Positions 17,539-25,991 of a stretch of DNA of 64,000 bases are shown piece by piece (the first letter of the stretch is position 1; each line of letters opens with the position of its first letter). Source of the stretch: Pseudomonas putida (lineage in GTDB: Bacteria > Pseudomonadota > Gammaproteobacteria > Pseudomonadales > Pseudomonadaceae); NCBI RefSeq assembly GCF_002025705.1, contig NZ_CP018846.1:797501-861500 (forward strand). The letters are read 5' to 3'. The notes under the pieces were generated by a model that searched no databases, had not been told where the DNA came from, and saw nothing but the letters and a program-made list of their open reading frames with translations. Both the position numbers and the translations under genes were made by a program.

Positions 17539-18910
17539 TAACGGCAGCTTGCGCGGGCGGCTGCTGGGCAACCTGGCGCTGTTGCTGGTGGTGTTGATGC
17601 TGGCCAGCGGCCTGAGCGCCTACTGGAATGGTCGCGAAGCCGCCGATACCGCCTACGACCGCACCTTGCTGGCTTCGGCGCGGACCATCGCCGCCGGGCT
17701 GTCGCAGCGGGATGGCAGCCTCAGTGCCGATGTGCCCTACGTGGCGCTGGACACCTTCGCCTACGACAGCGCCGGGCGTATCTACTACCAGGTGCTGGAC
17801 ATCAACCAGAAGCTGATTTCCGGCTACGAGCACCTGCCGCCACCGCCGCCAGGCACACCGCGCACCGACGACTATCCGGCACTGGCGCGCTTCTACGACG
17901 CCACCTACCTCGGCCAGGATGTGCGTGTGGTCAGCCTGCTGAAGGCAGTGAGCGAGCCGAACATGAACGGCATGGCGGAAATCCGCGTGGCCGAGACCGA
18001 AGAGGCGCGGGTGCGCATGGCCCGCGGGCTGATGGCTGACACCTTGCTGCGCCTGGGCATGCTGGCGCTGGGCGCGCTGGTGATGGTGTGGTTTGCGGTG
18101 AGCGCGGCGTTGCGCCCGCTGGAGCGCCTGCGCACGGCGGTTGAAGAGCGCCAGCCGGATGACCTGCGGGCGCTGCCAGTGGTGCAGGTACAGCGCGAGC
18201 TGAGCCCACTGGTGCGTGCCTTGAACCACTTCACTGAGCGTTTGCGCGGGCAGTTCGAGCGCCAGGCACAGTTCATCGCCGAGGCTGCCCACGAACTGCG
18301 CACGCCGCTGGCGGCGCTGAAGGCGCGAGTCGAGCTGGGGTTGCGCTCGCAGCAGCCTGAAGAGTGGCGGCAGACCTTGGAGTCGGCTGCACAGGGTACC
18401 GACCGCCTGACGCATCTGGCCAATCAGTTGTTGTCGCTGGCGCGGGTTGAAAACGGTGCCCGGGCGATTGCCGAAGGCGGTGCCCAGCGCCTGGACCTGA
18501 GCCAGCTGGCCCGTGAACTGGGCATGGCCATGGCGCCATTGGCGTACAACCGGGGCGTAGCCTTGGCGCTGGAGGCCGAGGCGCCAGTGTGGTTGAAAGG
18601 TGAGCCGACGTTGCTTAACGAGCTGCTCAGCAACCTGGTGGACAATGCGCTGGCGCATACCCCGGCGGGCGGCAACGTGATTCTGCGGGTGCTGGCGCCG
18701 GCGGTGCTGGAGGTCGAAGACGATGGGCCCGGGATTCCCGAAGATGAGCGCGAACGGGTGTTCGAGCGTTTCTATCGGCGGGGTGTGCAAGGCAGCGGGC
18801 TGGGGTTGGCCATCGTCGGTGAGATCTGCAGGGCGCACCTGGCGCAGATCAGCCTGCATGATGGTGAGAAAGGTGGGTTGAAGGTGAGGGTGAGTTTCAT
18901 CGCCGACTGA
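17531..18910 (+). CDS. tctE: Sensor histidine kinase TctE
   Basis: A 459-residue membrane kinase: TM at about 13-31, a periplasmic sensor region to about 170 with a proline run (HLPPPPPGTP), a second TM at about 172-193, HAMP-like linker, dimerisation/phosphotransfer box [10 protein letters not shown] with H254, and an HATPase domain with N-box NLVDNALAHT and G-boxes DDGPGIP and GSGLGLAI. The start ATG is inside the end of tctD (8-base overlap). Tricarboxylate is the probable signal by gene context. A REP palindrome follows and may end the transcript. Confidence 0.93.
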   Translation: MRDNGSLRGRLLGNLALLLVVLMLASGLSAYWNGREAADTAYDRTLLASARTIAAGLSQRDGSLSADVPYVALDTFAYDSAGRIYYQVLDINQKLISGYEHLPPPPPGTPRTDDYPALARFYDATYLGQDVRVVSLLKAVSEPNMNGMAEIRVAETEEARVRMARGLMADTLLRLGMLALGALVMVWFAVSAALRPLERLRTAVEERQPDDLRALPVVQVQRELSPLVRALNHFTERLRGQFERQAQFIAEAAHELRTPLAALKARVELGLRSQQPEEWRQTLESAAQGTDRLTHLANQLLSLARVENGARAIAEGGAQRLDLSQLARELGMAMAPLAYNRGVALALEAEAPVWLKGEPTLLNELLSNLVDNALAHTPAGGNVILRVLAPAVLEVEDDGPGIPEDERERVFERFYRRGVQGSGLGLAIVGEICRAHLAQISLHDGEKGGLKVRVSFIAD

Positions 18911-18921
18911 TCTTTATCCTG

Positions 18922-18961
18922 CACTGGCCTCTTCGCGGGTTTACCCGCGAAGAGGCCAGTG
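18922..18961. repeat. Perfect REP palindrome between convergent tctE and HDOD genes
   Basis: CACTGGCCTCTTCGCGGGT, two bases, then its exact reverse complement: 19-base perfect arms with a 2-base loop. It could act as a bidirectional terminator or transcript 3'-end stabiliser. Confidence 0.85.
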
Positions 18962-18974
18962 CAGGCAGTAAGAG

Positions 18975-19781
18975 TCAGCGCAACATGCTCCGTGCTTCCA
19001 GCAACTCGGCAATCTCCAGTTCGGTCCCGTACGGCAATCCAAGGTGCCGATAGGCCGGCAACGCCGGCAATGGTCGGCTACGCCCGCGCTGGCTCAGGCA
19101 CTTGGCGATCTGTACCACATCGATGTAATCGACCTTGTCGGTGCGCCGGTCCAGGTCTTGCACCTGGCTTGGCAGGTTGACCAATTGCTCGGGAAACTCC
19201 CACGAAGACAGAATCTTATCCCCCAGCACCGGCTGGATCTGCTCGATCACATAGTGCAGGCAGACCGGGTCGGAAAGCAGCTCGTTGTGTTCTTCGGCGT
19301 AGATCAGCACCGGCAGCGCACCGATCTGGTTGACCAGCCCGCCGAGGGTCGCCTGGTCAGGTTTCAGCTGAGTATAGCGGCGGCACAGTTCATAGCTGAT
19401 GCCCGCCACTTCAAGGCTGTTCGACCAGATATCCCGTAGCTTTTGCTCAACCGCAGACGAGCGGGCATGGAAGATCTGTTCGATCACCAGGCCGATGGCC
19501 AGGTTGCAGCTGTAGTTGATGCCCAGGCGCGTGATGGCCGTGTGCAGGTCGGTGACTTCGACCGCTGCGCGCAACAGGGGGCTGTTGACCACCTTGATCA
19601 GGCGCGCCGACAGGGCAGCGTCGCGCCCGATCACCTTGCTCAAAGCGGCAACGCTGATTTCACTGTCTTCAGCCGCCTCGCGAATGCTCAGGGCAACCTC
19701 GGGCAGGGTTGGCAGAACCAGGTCATCGTTGTCGATGGCAGCCAGCAACTGCGCTTGAACCATCTCGGCCAGCTTGTTCAT
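18975..19781 (-). CDS. HDOD-domain signalling protein
   Basis: A 268-residue protein with one HDOD domain over about residues 15-215 (LPTLPEVALSIREAAED ... IGRDAALSARLIKVVNSPLL). HDOD is a degenerate HD domain lacking the metal-binding His-Asp pair, so hydrolase activity is not expected; such proteins act in signalling. No output domain (GGDEF, EAL or receiver) is fused. It is a separate unit from the downstream ygfZ gene on the same strand, with only 31 bases between them in the order ygfZ then this gene, so they could share a transcript. The precise role is unknown. Confidence 0.85.
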   Translation of the reverse strand: MNKLAEMVQAQLLAAIDNDDLVLPTLPEVALSIREAAEDSEISVAALSKVIGRDAALSARLIKVVNSPLLRAAVEVTDLHTAITRLGINYSCNLAIGLVIEQIFHARSSAVEQKLRDIWSNSLEVAGISYELCRRYTQLKPDQATLGGLVNQIGALPVLIYAEEHNELLSDPVCLHYVIEQIQPVLGDKILSSWEFPEQLVNLPSQVQDLDRRTDKVDYIDVVQIAKCLSQRGRSRPLPALPAYRHLGLPYGTELEIAELLEARSMLR

Positions 19782-19812
19782 GAACGTCTCAACGGCAAGG
19801 GTGGTGCATTGT

Positions 19813-20754
19813 TCAGCGCTGGATTTCCCGGTCGCGGTCCAGCTCGTACGGCAGGGTCAGTACCTGCAGGCGCGGGCCTTCCAGGCTGCCCAGGTGCAGG
19901 TTGTCGTCCTCTACCGATTCAGCGCTCAGTACTGCCAGCAGCTCGCAACCCTGGCCGGTGCTGGCGGCGATTACCACCTCGCCAACTGACGAGCCATGGG
20001 TCGGCGAGAATATTTCCGTACCGGGTGCCGGAATATCCTGCTGTTCGAGCGCCAGGCGGTACTGGCGGCGCTTGAGCTTGCCCAGGTACTGCATGCGCGC
20101 GACGATTTCCTGGCCGGTGTAGCAGCCCTTCTTGAAGCTCACGCCATCGACAGCCTGCAGGTTGATCATCTGTGGGATGAACAGCTCACGGGTCGGGCCC
20201 ATGACCTGGCCGATACCTGCGCGCACCTGCCCAAGCAGCCAGTCGTTGAGGTTGCCTTCCGGCAACGTGGCTGCCAGCTGTTGGCGAACGCTGGCGGCCT
20301 GATCTGCCGGTACCCAGAGCTCCACGCGATCTGCGCTGACGGCAATAGCGATCAGGCCATCATGGCGTACGGTGCTCCCTGCTGCAGCCGGAACCTCCAG
20401 CCCCAATGCCTGCAGCGCGGCGGCGCCACCTTGCAGGCCGAAGCGTGCCCAGGCCGCACTCTCGTCAGTGAGCGTGGCCTTGGAAAACACGGCGTACTTC
20501 TTCAGGTCGGCCAGTTGCAGCTCCAGCAACTCGCTGGCCATGGCCAGCAGGTAGCCATTGCCCTCGGGCAGGATGCGGAAGCTCGACTGCATGCGCCCCT
20601 TGACCATGCAGCGCGCGCCGAGGCTGGCGTGCTCGGGGCTGAGGTAGTTGATGTTGCAGGTCAGCTGGCCCTGCAGGAACTTGCCGGCGTCGGAGCCGCG
20701 GACGGCGAGGATGCCCTCGTGGGACAGGGGGCTGAAGAAAGCGGAATCGGCCAT
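19813..20754 (-). CDS. ygfZ: tRNA-modifying/Fe-S cluster protein YgfZ
   Basis: A 313-residue protein of the folate-binding GcvT-like family. The signature KGCYTGQE with its conserved Cys is present at about residue 226, followed by IVARMQYLGKLKRR. YgfZ (bacterial relative of Iba57/CAF17) uses tetrahydrofolate and supports assembly or repair of certain Fe-S enzymes and MiaB-dependent tRNA thiomethylation. It is divergent from sdhE, another factor for a Fe-S/flavin respiratory enzyme, an arrangement common in gammaproteobacteria. Confidence 0.92.
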   Translation of the reverse strand: MADSAFFSPLSHEGILAVRGSDAGKFLQGQLTCNINYLSPEHASLGARCMVKGRMQSSFRILPEGNGYLLAMASELLELQLADLKKYAVFSKATLTDESAAWARFGLQGGAAALQALGLEVPAAAGSTVRHDGLIAIAVSADRVELWVPADQAASVRQQLAATLPEGNLNDWLLGQVRAGIGQVMGPTRELFIPQMINLQAVDGVSFKKGCYTGQEIVARMQYLGKLKRRQYRLALEQQDIPAPGTEIFSPTHGSSVGEVVIAASTGQGCELLAVLSAESVEDDNLHLGSLEGPRLQVLTLPYELDRDREIQR

Positions 20755-20887
20755 GGGTCATCGCGGTGGCTAAAGACTGGCGGCCATCATAGAACGCCAG
20801 TAACAAAATAGGTAGGTGACTAGACCAACGCCCTGTGCCGCTTCGTTCACTGCGCGGTATACTGCGCGACCATTCGAGGAGGGCCCC

Positions 20888-21142
20888 ATGGTCGAACAAA
20901 CTGAACTCAACCGGCTTTTCTGGCACAGCCGCCGCGGCATGCTGGAACTGGACGTACTGCTGGTGCCATTCACCCAGGAGGTCTACCCGACCCTGAGCGA
21001 AGCCGACCGCGAACTTTATGTCCGCCTGTTGAGCTGTGAAGACCAGGACATGTTCGGCTGGTTCATGGAGCGTACCGAGTCGGAAGACCCGGAACTGCAG
21101 CGCATGGTCCGCATCATTCTGGACCGTGTCCAGCCCAAGTGA
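20888..21142 (+). CDS. sdhE: FAD assembly factor SdhE
   Basis: An 84-residue SdhE (YgfY/Sdh5) protein that promotes covalent flavinylation of succinate dehydrogenase SdhA and related flavoproteins. The RGMLELD segment contains the RGxxE motif that contacts the flavoprotein. The ATG at 20888 follows GAGGAGG; an in-frame ATG at 20816 is rejected as it lacks a ribosome site. It overlaps ygfX by 17 bases. Confidence 0.93.
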   Translation: MVEQTELNRLFWHSRRGMLELDVLLVPFTQEVYPTLSEADRELYVRLLSCEDQDMFGWFMERTESEDPELQRMVRIILDRVQPK

Positions 21143-21587
21143 GTATTTCGAGTGCCGTTGGCAGGGCTCGCGCCTGTTGCTGGCGGCCTACCTGGGTTGC
21201 CAGGTGCTGGCGCTACTGGTCTTGTGGCTGAGCCCGCTGCCCTGGTGGCTTGGCCTTTGTGTTCTTTGCGCTTGTATTGCCCACGCCTGCTGGGCCATTC
21301 CCCGCCGTATTCTGCTGACGGATGCCCGTGCCGTTACCGGCCTGCGCCGTGACCCTTTGGGCTGGCGCGTGTTCAACCGGGCGCAAGGCTGGCAGCCGGT
21401 TCGTTTGTGCCGCGACAGTGTGGCGCTGCCGGGGTTGGTGGTGCTGCGGTTCGTCAGGGCAGGGCACTGGCTTGGCGAGAGCCAGTGCGTGCCTCGAGAT
21501 GCCCTGGGGGCTGACCTGCACCGGCGTTTGCGGGTGAGGCTGAAGTTCAGTCGGCGCCGGTTCGACAGCTGTATCAGATCGGGCTGA
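21126..21587 (+). CDS. ygfX: YgfX-family membrane protein
   Basis: A 153-residue small membrane protein of the YgfX (CptA) family. A GTG start at 21126 ([15 protein letters not shown]) inside sdhE is proposed because no ATG lies near the expected N-terminus and the sequence from there resembles YgfX. Two hydrophobic helices at about 18-55 are followed by a soluble part with [14 protein letters not shown]. It is paired with sdhE as in E. coli, where the pair was once described as a toxin-antitoxin system and later linked to succinate dehydrogenase. Its end overlaps the convergent nadB by 14 bases. Confidence 0.75.
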   Translation: MSSPSEYFECRWQGSRLLLAAYLGCQVLALLVLWLSPLPWWLGLCVLCACIAHACWAIPRRILLTDARAVTGLRRDPLGWRVFNRAQGWQPVRLCRDSVALPGLVVLRFVRAGHWLGESQCVPRDALGADLHRRLRVRLKFSRRRFDSCIRSG

Positions 21588-23178
21588 GGATGGTGTCCTT
21601 GGCCTCGGGCAGCATCCCTGGATAATCCAGCGTGTAATGCAGCCCGCGGCTTTCCTTGCGCTGCATCGCAGAGCGGATCATCAGCTCCGCCACCTGGGCC
21701 AGGTTGCGTAGTTCGATCAGGTCGCGGCTGACCTTGTAGTTGCTGTAGAACTCGTCGATCTCGTCGAGCAGCAGGCGAACGCGGTGTTCGGCGCGCTGCA
21801 GGCGTTTGCTGGTGCGCACGATACCCACGTAGTCCCACATGAAGCGCCGCAGTTCATCCCAGTTGTGCGCAATGATCACGTCTTCGTCCGAGTCGGTCAC
21901 CTGGCTGGCATCCCAGCAGGGCAGGGCCCTGGGCATGGCGATCTGGTCCAGATGCGCTTCAATGTCCGCTGCTGCGGCACGGCCATAGACAAAGCATTCC
22001 AGCAGCGAGTTGCTGGCCATGCGGTTGGCGCCATGCAAGCCAGTGAAACTGGTTTCGCCGATAGCGTACAGGCCGGGTACATCGGTATGGCCACGGTCGT
22101 CGACCATCACACCGCCACAGGTGTAATGCGCCGCCGGAACCACCGGGATCGGCTGGCGAGTGATGTCGATGCCAAAAGCCAGGCAACGCTCGTAGACGGT
22201 CGGGAAATGGTTCTTGATGAAGTCAGCCGGCTTGTGGGTGATGTCCAGGTAGACACAATCGACGCCCAGGCGCTTCATTTCGTGGTCGATGGCGCGGGCG
22301 ACGATGTCGCGAGGGGCCAGCTCTTCTCGCGGGTCGAAGCGCGGCATGAAGCGCTCGCCATTGGGCAGGCGCAACAACGCACCTTCGCCACGCAAGGCCT
22401 CGGTGACCAGGAAGCTCTTGGCCTGCGGGTGATACAGGCAGGTCGGGTGGAACTGGTTGAATTCCAGGTTGGCTACCCGGCAGCCGGCGCGCCAGGCCAT
22501 GGCGATGCCATCACCGCAGGCGCCGTCGGGGTTGCTGGTATAGAGGTAGACCTTGGCCGCGCCGCCGGTGGCCAGCACGGTGAAGCGTGCGCCGAAGGTG
22601 TCGACTTCGCCGCTGTTGCGGTTCAGCACGTAGGCGCCCAGGCAGCGATCGCCCGCCAGGCCCAGGCGGCGTTCGGTGATCAGGTCGACCGCCACGCGCT
22701 GCTCCAGCAACTCGATGTTCGGGCGCTTGCGGGCTTGCTCCAGCAAGGTGGTGAAAATCGCCGCACCGGTGGCATCGGCAGCATGGATGATGCGCCGGTG
22801 GCTGTGGCCACCCTCGCGGGTCAGGTGAAATTCGAAACCGCCATCATCGACGCTGTAGTGTTCATCGCGGGTAAAAGGTACGCCTTGCTCGATGAGCCAT
22901 TCGATGGCTTCACGGCTGTGCTCGACGGTAAAGCGAACCGCCTCTTCGTCGCACAGGCCGCCACCGGCATTGAGGGTGTCCTCGACATGCGACTGCACAG
23001 TGTCGGTATTGTCCAGCACGGCAGCGACCCCGCCTTGGGCCCAGAAGGTCGAGCCGTTGGCCAGGTCGCCCTTGCTCAGCACGGCAATGCGCAAGTGGCC
23101 GGGAAGGTTAAGTGCCAGGCTCAGACCGGCTGCGCCGCTGCCGATCACCAGGACATCATGTTGGAATTGTTGGCTCAT
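21574..23178 (-). CDS. nadB: L-aspartate oxidase
   Basis: A 534-residue flavoenzyme that oxidises L-aspartate to iminoaspartate, the first step of de novo NAD synthesis; NadA then makes quinolinate. The N-terminal FAD-binding motif is [16 protein letters not shown]. The succinate dehydrogenase/fumarate reductase family signature appears as THKPADF and the [25 protein letters not shown] region. The C-terminal helical domain (about 420-534) is complete. Divergent from algU across 435 bases. Confidence 0.96.
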   Translation of the reverse strand: MSQQFQHDVLVIGSGAAGLSLALNLPGHLRIAVLSKGDLANGSTFWAQGGVAAVLDNTDTVQSHVEDTLNAGGGLCDEEAVRFTVEHSREAIEWLIEQGVPFTRDEHYSVDDGGFEFHLTREGGHSHRRIIHAADATGAAIFTTLLEQARKRPNIELLEQRVAVDLITERRLGLAGDRCLGAYVLNRNSGEVDTFGARFTVLATGGAAKVYLYTSNPDGACGDGIAMAWRAGCRVANLEFNQFHPTCLYHPQAKSFLVTEALRGEGALLRLPNGERFMPRFDPREELAPRDIVARAIDHEMKRLGVDCVYLDITHKPADFIKNHFPTVYERCLAFGIDITRQPIPVVPAAHYTCGGVMVDDRGHTDVPGLYAIGETSFTGLHGANRMASNSLLECFVYGRAAAADIEAHLDQIAMPRALPCWDASQVTDSDEDVIIAHNWDELRRFMWDYVGIVRTSKRLQRAEHRVRLLLDEIDEFYSNYKVSRDLIELRNLAQVAELMIRSAMQRKESRGLHYTLDYPGMLPEAKDTILSPI

Positions 23179-23332
23179 GTCGGGACACTAGTAATCTTTG
23201 GAAAGGGCGCGGCACAATAGTCACGTGCAGATGGCAATGTGAAACTATCGTGAATGCTGGCCGGGCTGCCTTTATAGCAGCCTGCGGCAACCAATTTCCA
23301 TGCCAGTTGGGGCGTTGCGTCAATCTTTGCGG

Positions 23333-23360
23333 GAACTTTCCGACACGGCCGGAAATCCTA
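23333..23360 (+). promoter_or_regulatory. Candidate distal AlgU-type promoter of algU
   Basis: GAACTT at 23333 and TCCTA at 23356 with a 17-base spacer. The -35 is perfect for AlgU/RpoE; the -10 departs from the TCTGA consensus, so this is the weaker of two candidates. Confidence 0.45.
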
Positions 23361-23527
23361 TGAAGGCTGTCCGCACGCCACAATTTGCCGCGGCGACGCG
23401 GGGCGGCAGCTCTATCCGGGCTGACACCTGCGTATTCGAAACCTGATTATCGACGCAGCGGGCCGTGACCGCGCCGCGTCTTCCGTGCGAGCCGACCAAG
23501 GGCCGCAGGAAACTTGCTTGGAGGGGA

Positions 23528-23554
23528 GAACTTTTGCGCAAAGCCCGAGTCTAT
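23528..23554 (+). promoter_or_regulatory. Proximal AlgU-type promoter of algU (autoregulation)
   Basis: GAACTT at 23528-23533, a 16-base spacer and TCTAT at 23550-23554, close to the GAACTT-N16/17-TCTGA consensus for AlgU/RpoE. It lies about 60 bases before the algU start, as in the self-activated P. aeruginosa algU promoters. Confidence 0.7.
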
Positions 23555-23613
23555 GGTTGCAAGCCCGAACAAAGGCTGTTGCCACGCTCCTTCGAGTTCA
23601 CTGAGGAGTGTTC

Positions 23614-24195
23614 ATGCTAACCCAGGAAGAGGATCAGCAGCTTGTCGAGCGTGTGCAACGCGGAGACAGGCGAGCGTTCGATCTGTTGGTGCTGAAGTAT
23701 CAGCACAAGATTCTAGGGTTGATCGTGCGGTTCGTTCACGACACCCACGAGGCCCAGGATGTGGCGCAGGAAGCCTTTATCAAGGCCTACCGTGCGCTTG
23801 GCAATTTCCGCGGTGACAGTGCGTTTTATACCTGGCTGTACCGCATCGCCATCAACACGGCGAAGAACTACCTGGTGTCCCGTGGAAGACGGCCACCAGA
23901 CAGCGATGTGAGCTCCGAGGATGCGGAGTTTTACGACGGCGATCATGGTCTCAAGGATCTCGAGTCCCCAGAGCGCTCGTTGTTGCGGGATGAAATCGAA
24001 GGCACTGTCCATCGCACCATCCAGCAACTGCCCGAAGATCTGCGCACGGCTTTGACCCTGCGTGAATTTGACGGATTGAGTTACGAAGACATTGCCAGCG
24101 TCATGCAATGTCCGGTGGGTACCGTGCGCTCTCGAATCTTCCGCGCTCGGGAGGCCATAGACAAAGCCCTGCAGCCGTTGTTGCAGGAAACCTGA
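23614..24195 (+). CDS. algU: Extracytoplasmic-function sigma factor AlgU (RpoE)
   Basis: A 193-residue sigma-22/sigma-E factor. Region 2 spans FDLLVLKYQHKI to FYTWLYRIAINTAKNYL and region 4 includes DGLSYEDIASVMQCPVGTV with the -35-binding helix-turn-helix. The ATG at 23614 follows GAGGAG; a GTG six bases earlier is in frame but badly placed. It directs the envelope-stress regulon, including alginate genes where present, and is held by the anti-sigma factor MucA. It heads the algU-mucA-mucB-mucD operon behind AlgU-type promoters. Confidence 0.97.
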   Translation: MLTQEEDQQLVERVQRGDRRAFDLLVLKYQHKILGLIVRFVHDTHEAQDVAQEAFIKAYRALGNFRGDSAFYTWLYRIAINTAKNYLVSRGRRPPDSDVSSEDAEFYDGDHGLKDLESPERSLLRDEIEGTVHRTIQQLPEDLRTALTLREFDGLSYEDIASVMQCPVGTVRSRIFRAREAIDKALQPLLQET

Positions 24196-24226
24196 GACAG
24201 CGGCGACAGCCAAGAGAGGAACCGCC

Positions 24227-24817
24227 ATGAGTCGTGAAGCTTTGCAGGAATCGCTGTCCGCGGTGATGGATAACGAAGCGGACGAACTGGAATTGCGTCG
24301 GGTGTTGAATGCCGTCGACGATGCCGAAACCCGTGCCACCTGGTCGCGTTACCAGGTAGCCCGCGCAGCGATGCACAAGGAGCTGCTGCTGCCCAAACTG
24401 GATATCGCCTCGGCGGTGTCCGCCGCGCTGGCTGATGAAGCCGTGCCGGCCAAGGTCAAGCAGGGCCCGTGGCGCAGCATTGGCCGCCTGGCCGTCGCTG
24501 CCTCGGTCACCGTAGCGGTGCTGGCTGGCGTGCGCATGTACAACCAGGACGAAATCACCGGTGCCGAGCTGGCTGCCCAGCAGCCTGCACAGCAAGGCCT
24601 GAGCATGCCACAAAGTCAGGGCCCGGCGGTTTTGGCAGGCTATAGTGAAAGCAGTGAGCAACCGACCGGGCCGATGGCCAACGGCGTGCTGCAGAACCAG
24701 GCCGGCTGGGATCAGCGTCTGCCAGGTTATCTGCGCCAGCACGCGCAGGAATCCGCGCTCAAGGGCACTGAAACCGCCCTGCCGTATGCCCGCGCCGCCA
24801 GCCTGGAAAACCGCTAA
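24227..24817 (+). CDS. mucA: Anti-sigma factor MucA
   Basis: A 196-residue RseA-type anti-sigma factor. The cytoplasmic N-terminus (SREALQESLSAVMDNEADEL) binds AlgU; a membrane helix lies at about 86-104 (IGRLAVAASVTVAVLAGV); the periplasmic C-terminal half binds MucB. Regulated proteolysis by AlgW and MucP frees AlgU. The frame is intact with a full periplasmic domain, unlike the truncated mucA22-type alleles of mucoid isolates. Confidence 0.95.
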   Translation: MSREALQESLSAVMDNEADELELRRVLNAVDDAETRATWSRYQVARAAMHKELLLPKLDIASAVSAALADEAVPAKVKQGPWRSIGRLAVAASVTVAVLAGVRMYNQDEITGAELAAQQPAQQGLSMPQSQGPAVLAGYSESSEQPTGPMANGVLQNQAGWDQRLPGYLRQHAQESALKGTETALPYARAASLENR

Positions 24818-24829
24818 GTAAGGAGGATC

Positions 24830-25804
24830 ATGCGCGCGCTACCTCTCCTGTCGCTGCTGATAGGCAGCTGCATGACGGTGCCAGCGTTGGCGGCCAACTC
24901 ATCGCCCGAGGCGAGCGAATGGCTGAACAAGCTGGCACAGGCCGAGCAGAAGCAAAGTTACCAGGGCTCCTTCGTCTACGAACGTAACGGCAGCTTCTCT
25001 TCCCACGATATCTGGCATCGCGTTCAGGATGGCAAGGTCAGCGAGCGGCTTCTGCAGCTCGATGGTGCCGCCCAGGAAATCGTGCGCGTGGATGGCAAGG
25101 TGCAGTGCGTGAGTGGTGCCCTGGCAGGCGGGGCTAATGGGGTTACCAACCCGCCTGATGCCGCGCAGCGCTCGCTCGATCCCCTCAAGCTGATGAGCTG
25201 GTACGACCTGAGCGTGGCGGGCAAATCAAGGGTTGCTGACCGCGACGCCGTGATTGTCACGCTGACGCCCCGCGACCAGCATCGCTACGCTTTCGAACTC
25301 CATCTGGACCGCCGTACCGGCCTGCCACTGCGCTCATTGATGCTCAATGACAAGGGGCAGTTGCTCGAGCGCTTCCAGATGACCCGTCTGGATACCGACG
25401 ACCTGCCCAGCGACCATGACCTGCAAGCCAGTGCCGCCTGCAAGCCGATCGAGCGGGTGGCAAGCAGCGCCAGTGAAGCCGTCGCCGGTTGGCGTTCAGA
25501 CTGGCTGCCGCCGGGTTTTGAACTGATCAACAGTACGGTGCGCCGCGATCCTGAGCGCAACAGTTCGATCAGCAGCCTGATGTATGACGATGGCCTGGCC
25601 CGTTTCTCGGTGTTCCTCGAGCCCGTGAAGGATGATGCCGGTGCCGATGTGCGTACCCAGCTTGGCCCGACCTCGGCCGTTTCGCGCCGCCTGAACACAC
25701 CCAAGGGCAAGGTGCAGGTCACCGTGGTTGGCGAGATTCCGCTGGGTACGGCAGAACGTGTCGCGTTGTCGATGCGCCCTCAGGACGCCCAGGCGCGCCA
25801 GTGA
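24830..25804 (+). CDS. mucB: Periplasmic regulator MucB (RseB-like)
   Basis: A 324-residue secreted protein. The signal peptide ends near PALAANSSPEA, followed by the MucB/RseB N-terminal domain (YQGSFVYERNGSFSSHDIWH) and a smaller C-terminal domain from about 220. MucB binds the MucA periplasmic tail and shields it from AlgW, and responds to mislocalised lipopolysaccharide or lipoprotein. A strong GGAGGA site precedes the ATG, 12 bases after mucA. The gene is followed by mucD, not mucC. Confidence 0.95.
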   Translation: MRALPLLSLLIGSCMTVPALAANSSPEASEWLNKLAQAEQKQSYQGSFVYERNGSFSSHDIWHRVQDGKVSERLLQLDGAAQEIVRVDGKVQCVSGALAGGANGVTNPPDAAQRSLDPLKLMSWYDLSVAGKSRVADRDAVIVTLTPRDQHRYAFELHLDRRTGLPLRSLMLNDKGQLLERFQMTRLDTDDLPSDHDLQASAACKPIERVASSASEAVAGWRSDWLPPGFELINSTVRRDPERNSSISSLMYDDGLARFSVFLEPVKDDAGADVRTQLGPTSAVSRRLNTPKGKVQVTVVGEIPLGTAERVALSMRPQDAQARQ

Positions 25805-25991
25805 TGGCGCGTTCTTGCGAGCCGGTTCAAGGGCAATGCACAGGTCAACGGACATGCGGCTGAAATGAAATTAAAGCATTGTCATTTGCAATCTTTCGGC
25901 AAATTTTCTATAGGTCAGGCTTCTAGGAGTCTGGCCTTTCCTGCTTTGGGCAGGGCTATTTCCAACTACCGCTCGTTGTGACGGGAGCCGT

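Noticed and set aside
20888-21587. sdhE-ygfX as a toxin-antitoxin module
   Set aside because: The pair was once proposed as CptAB-like, but SdhE is a flavinylation factor and the context here (next to ygfZ and nadB) favours a metabolic role.
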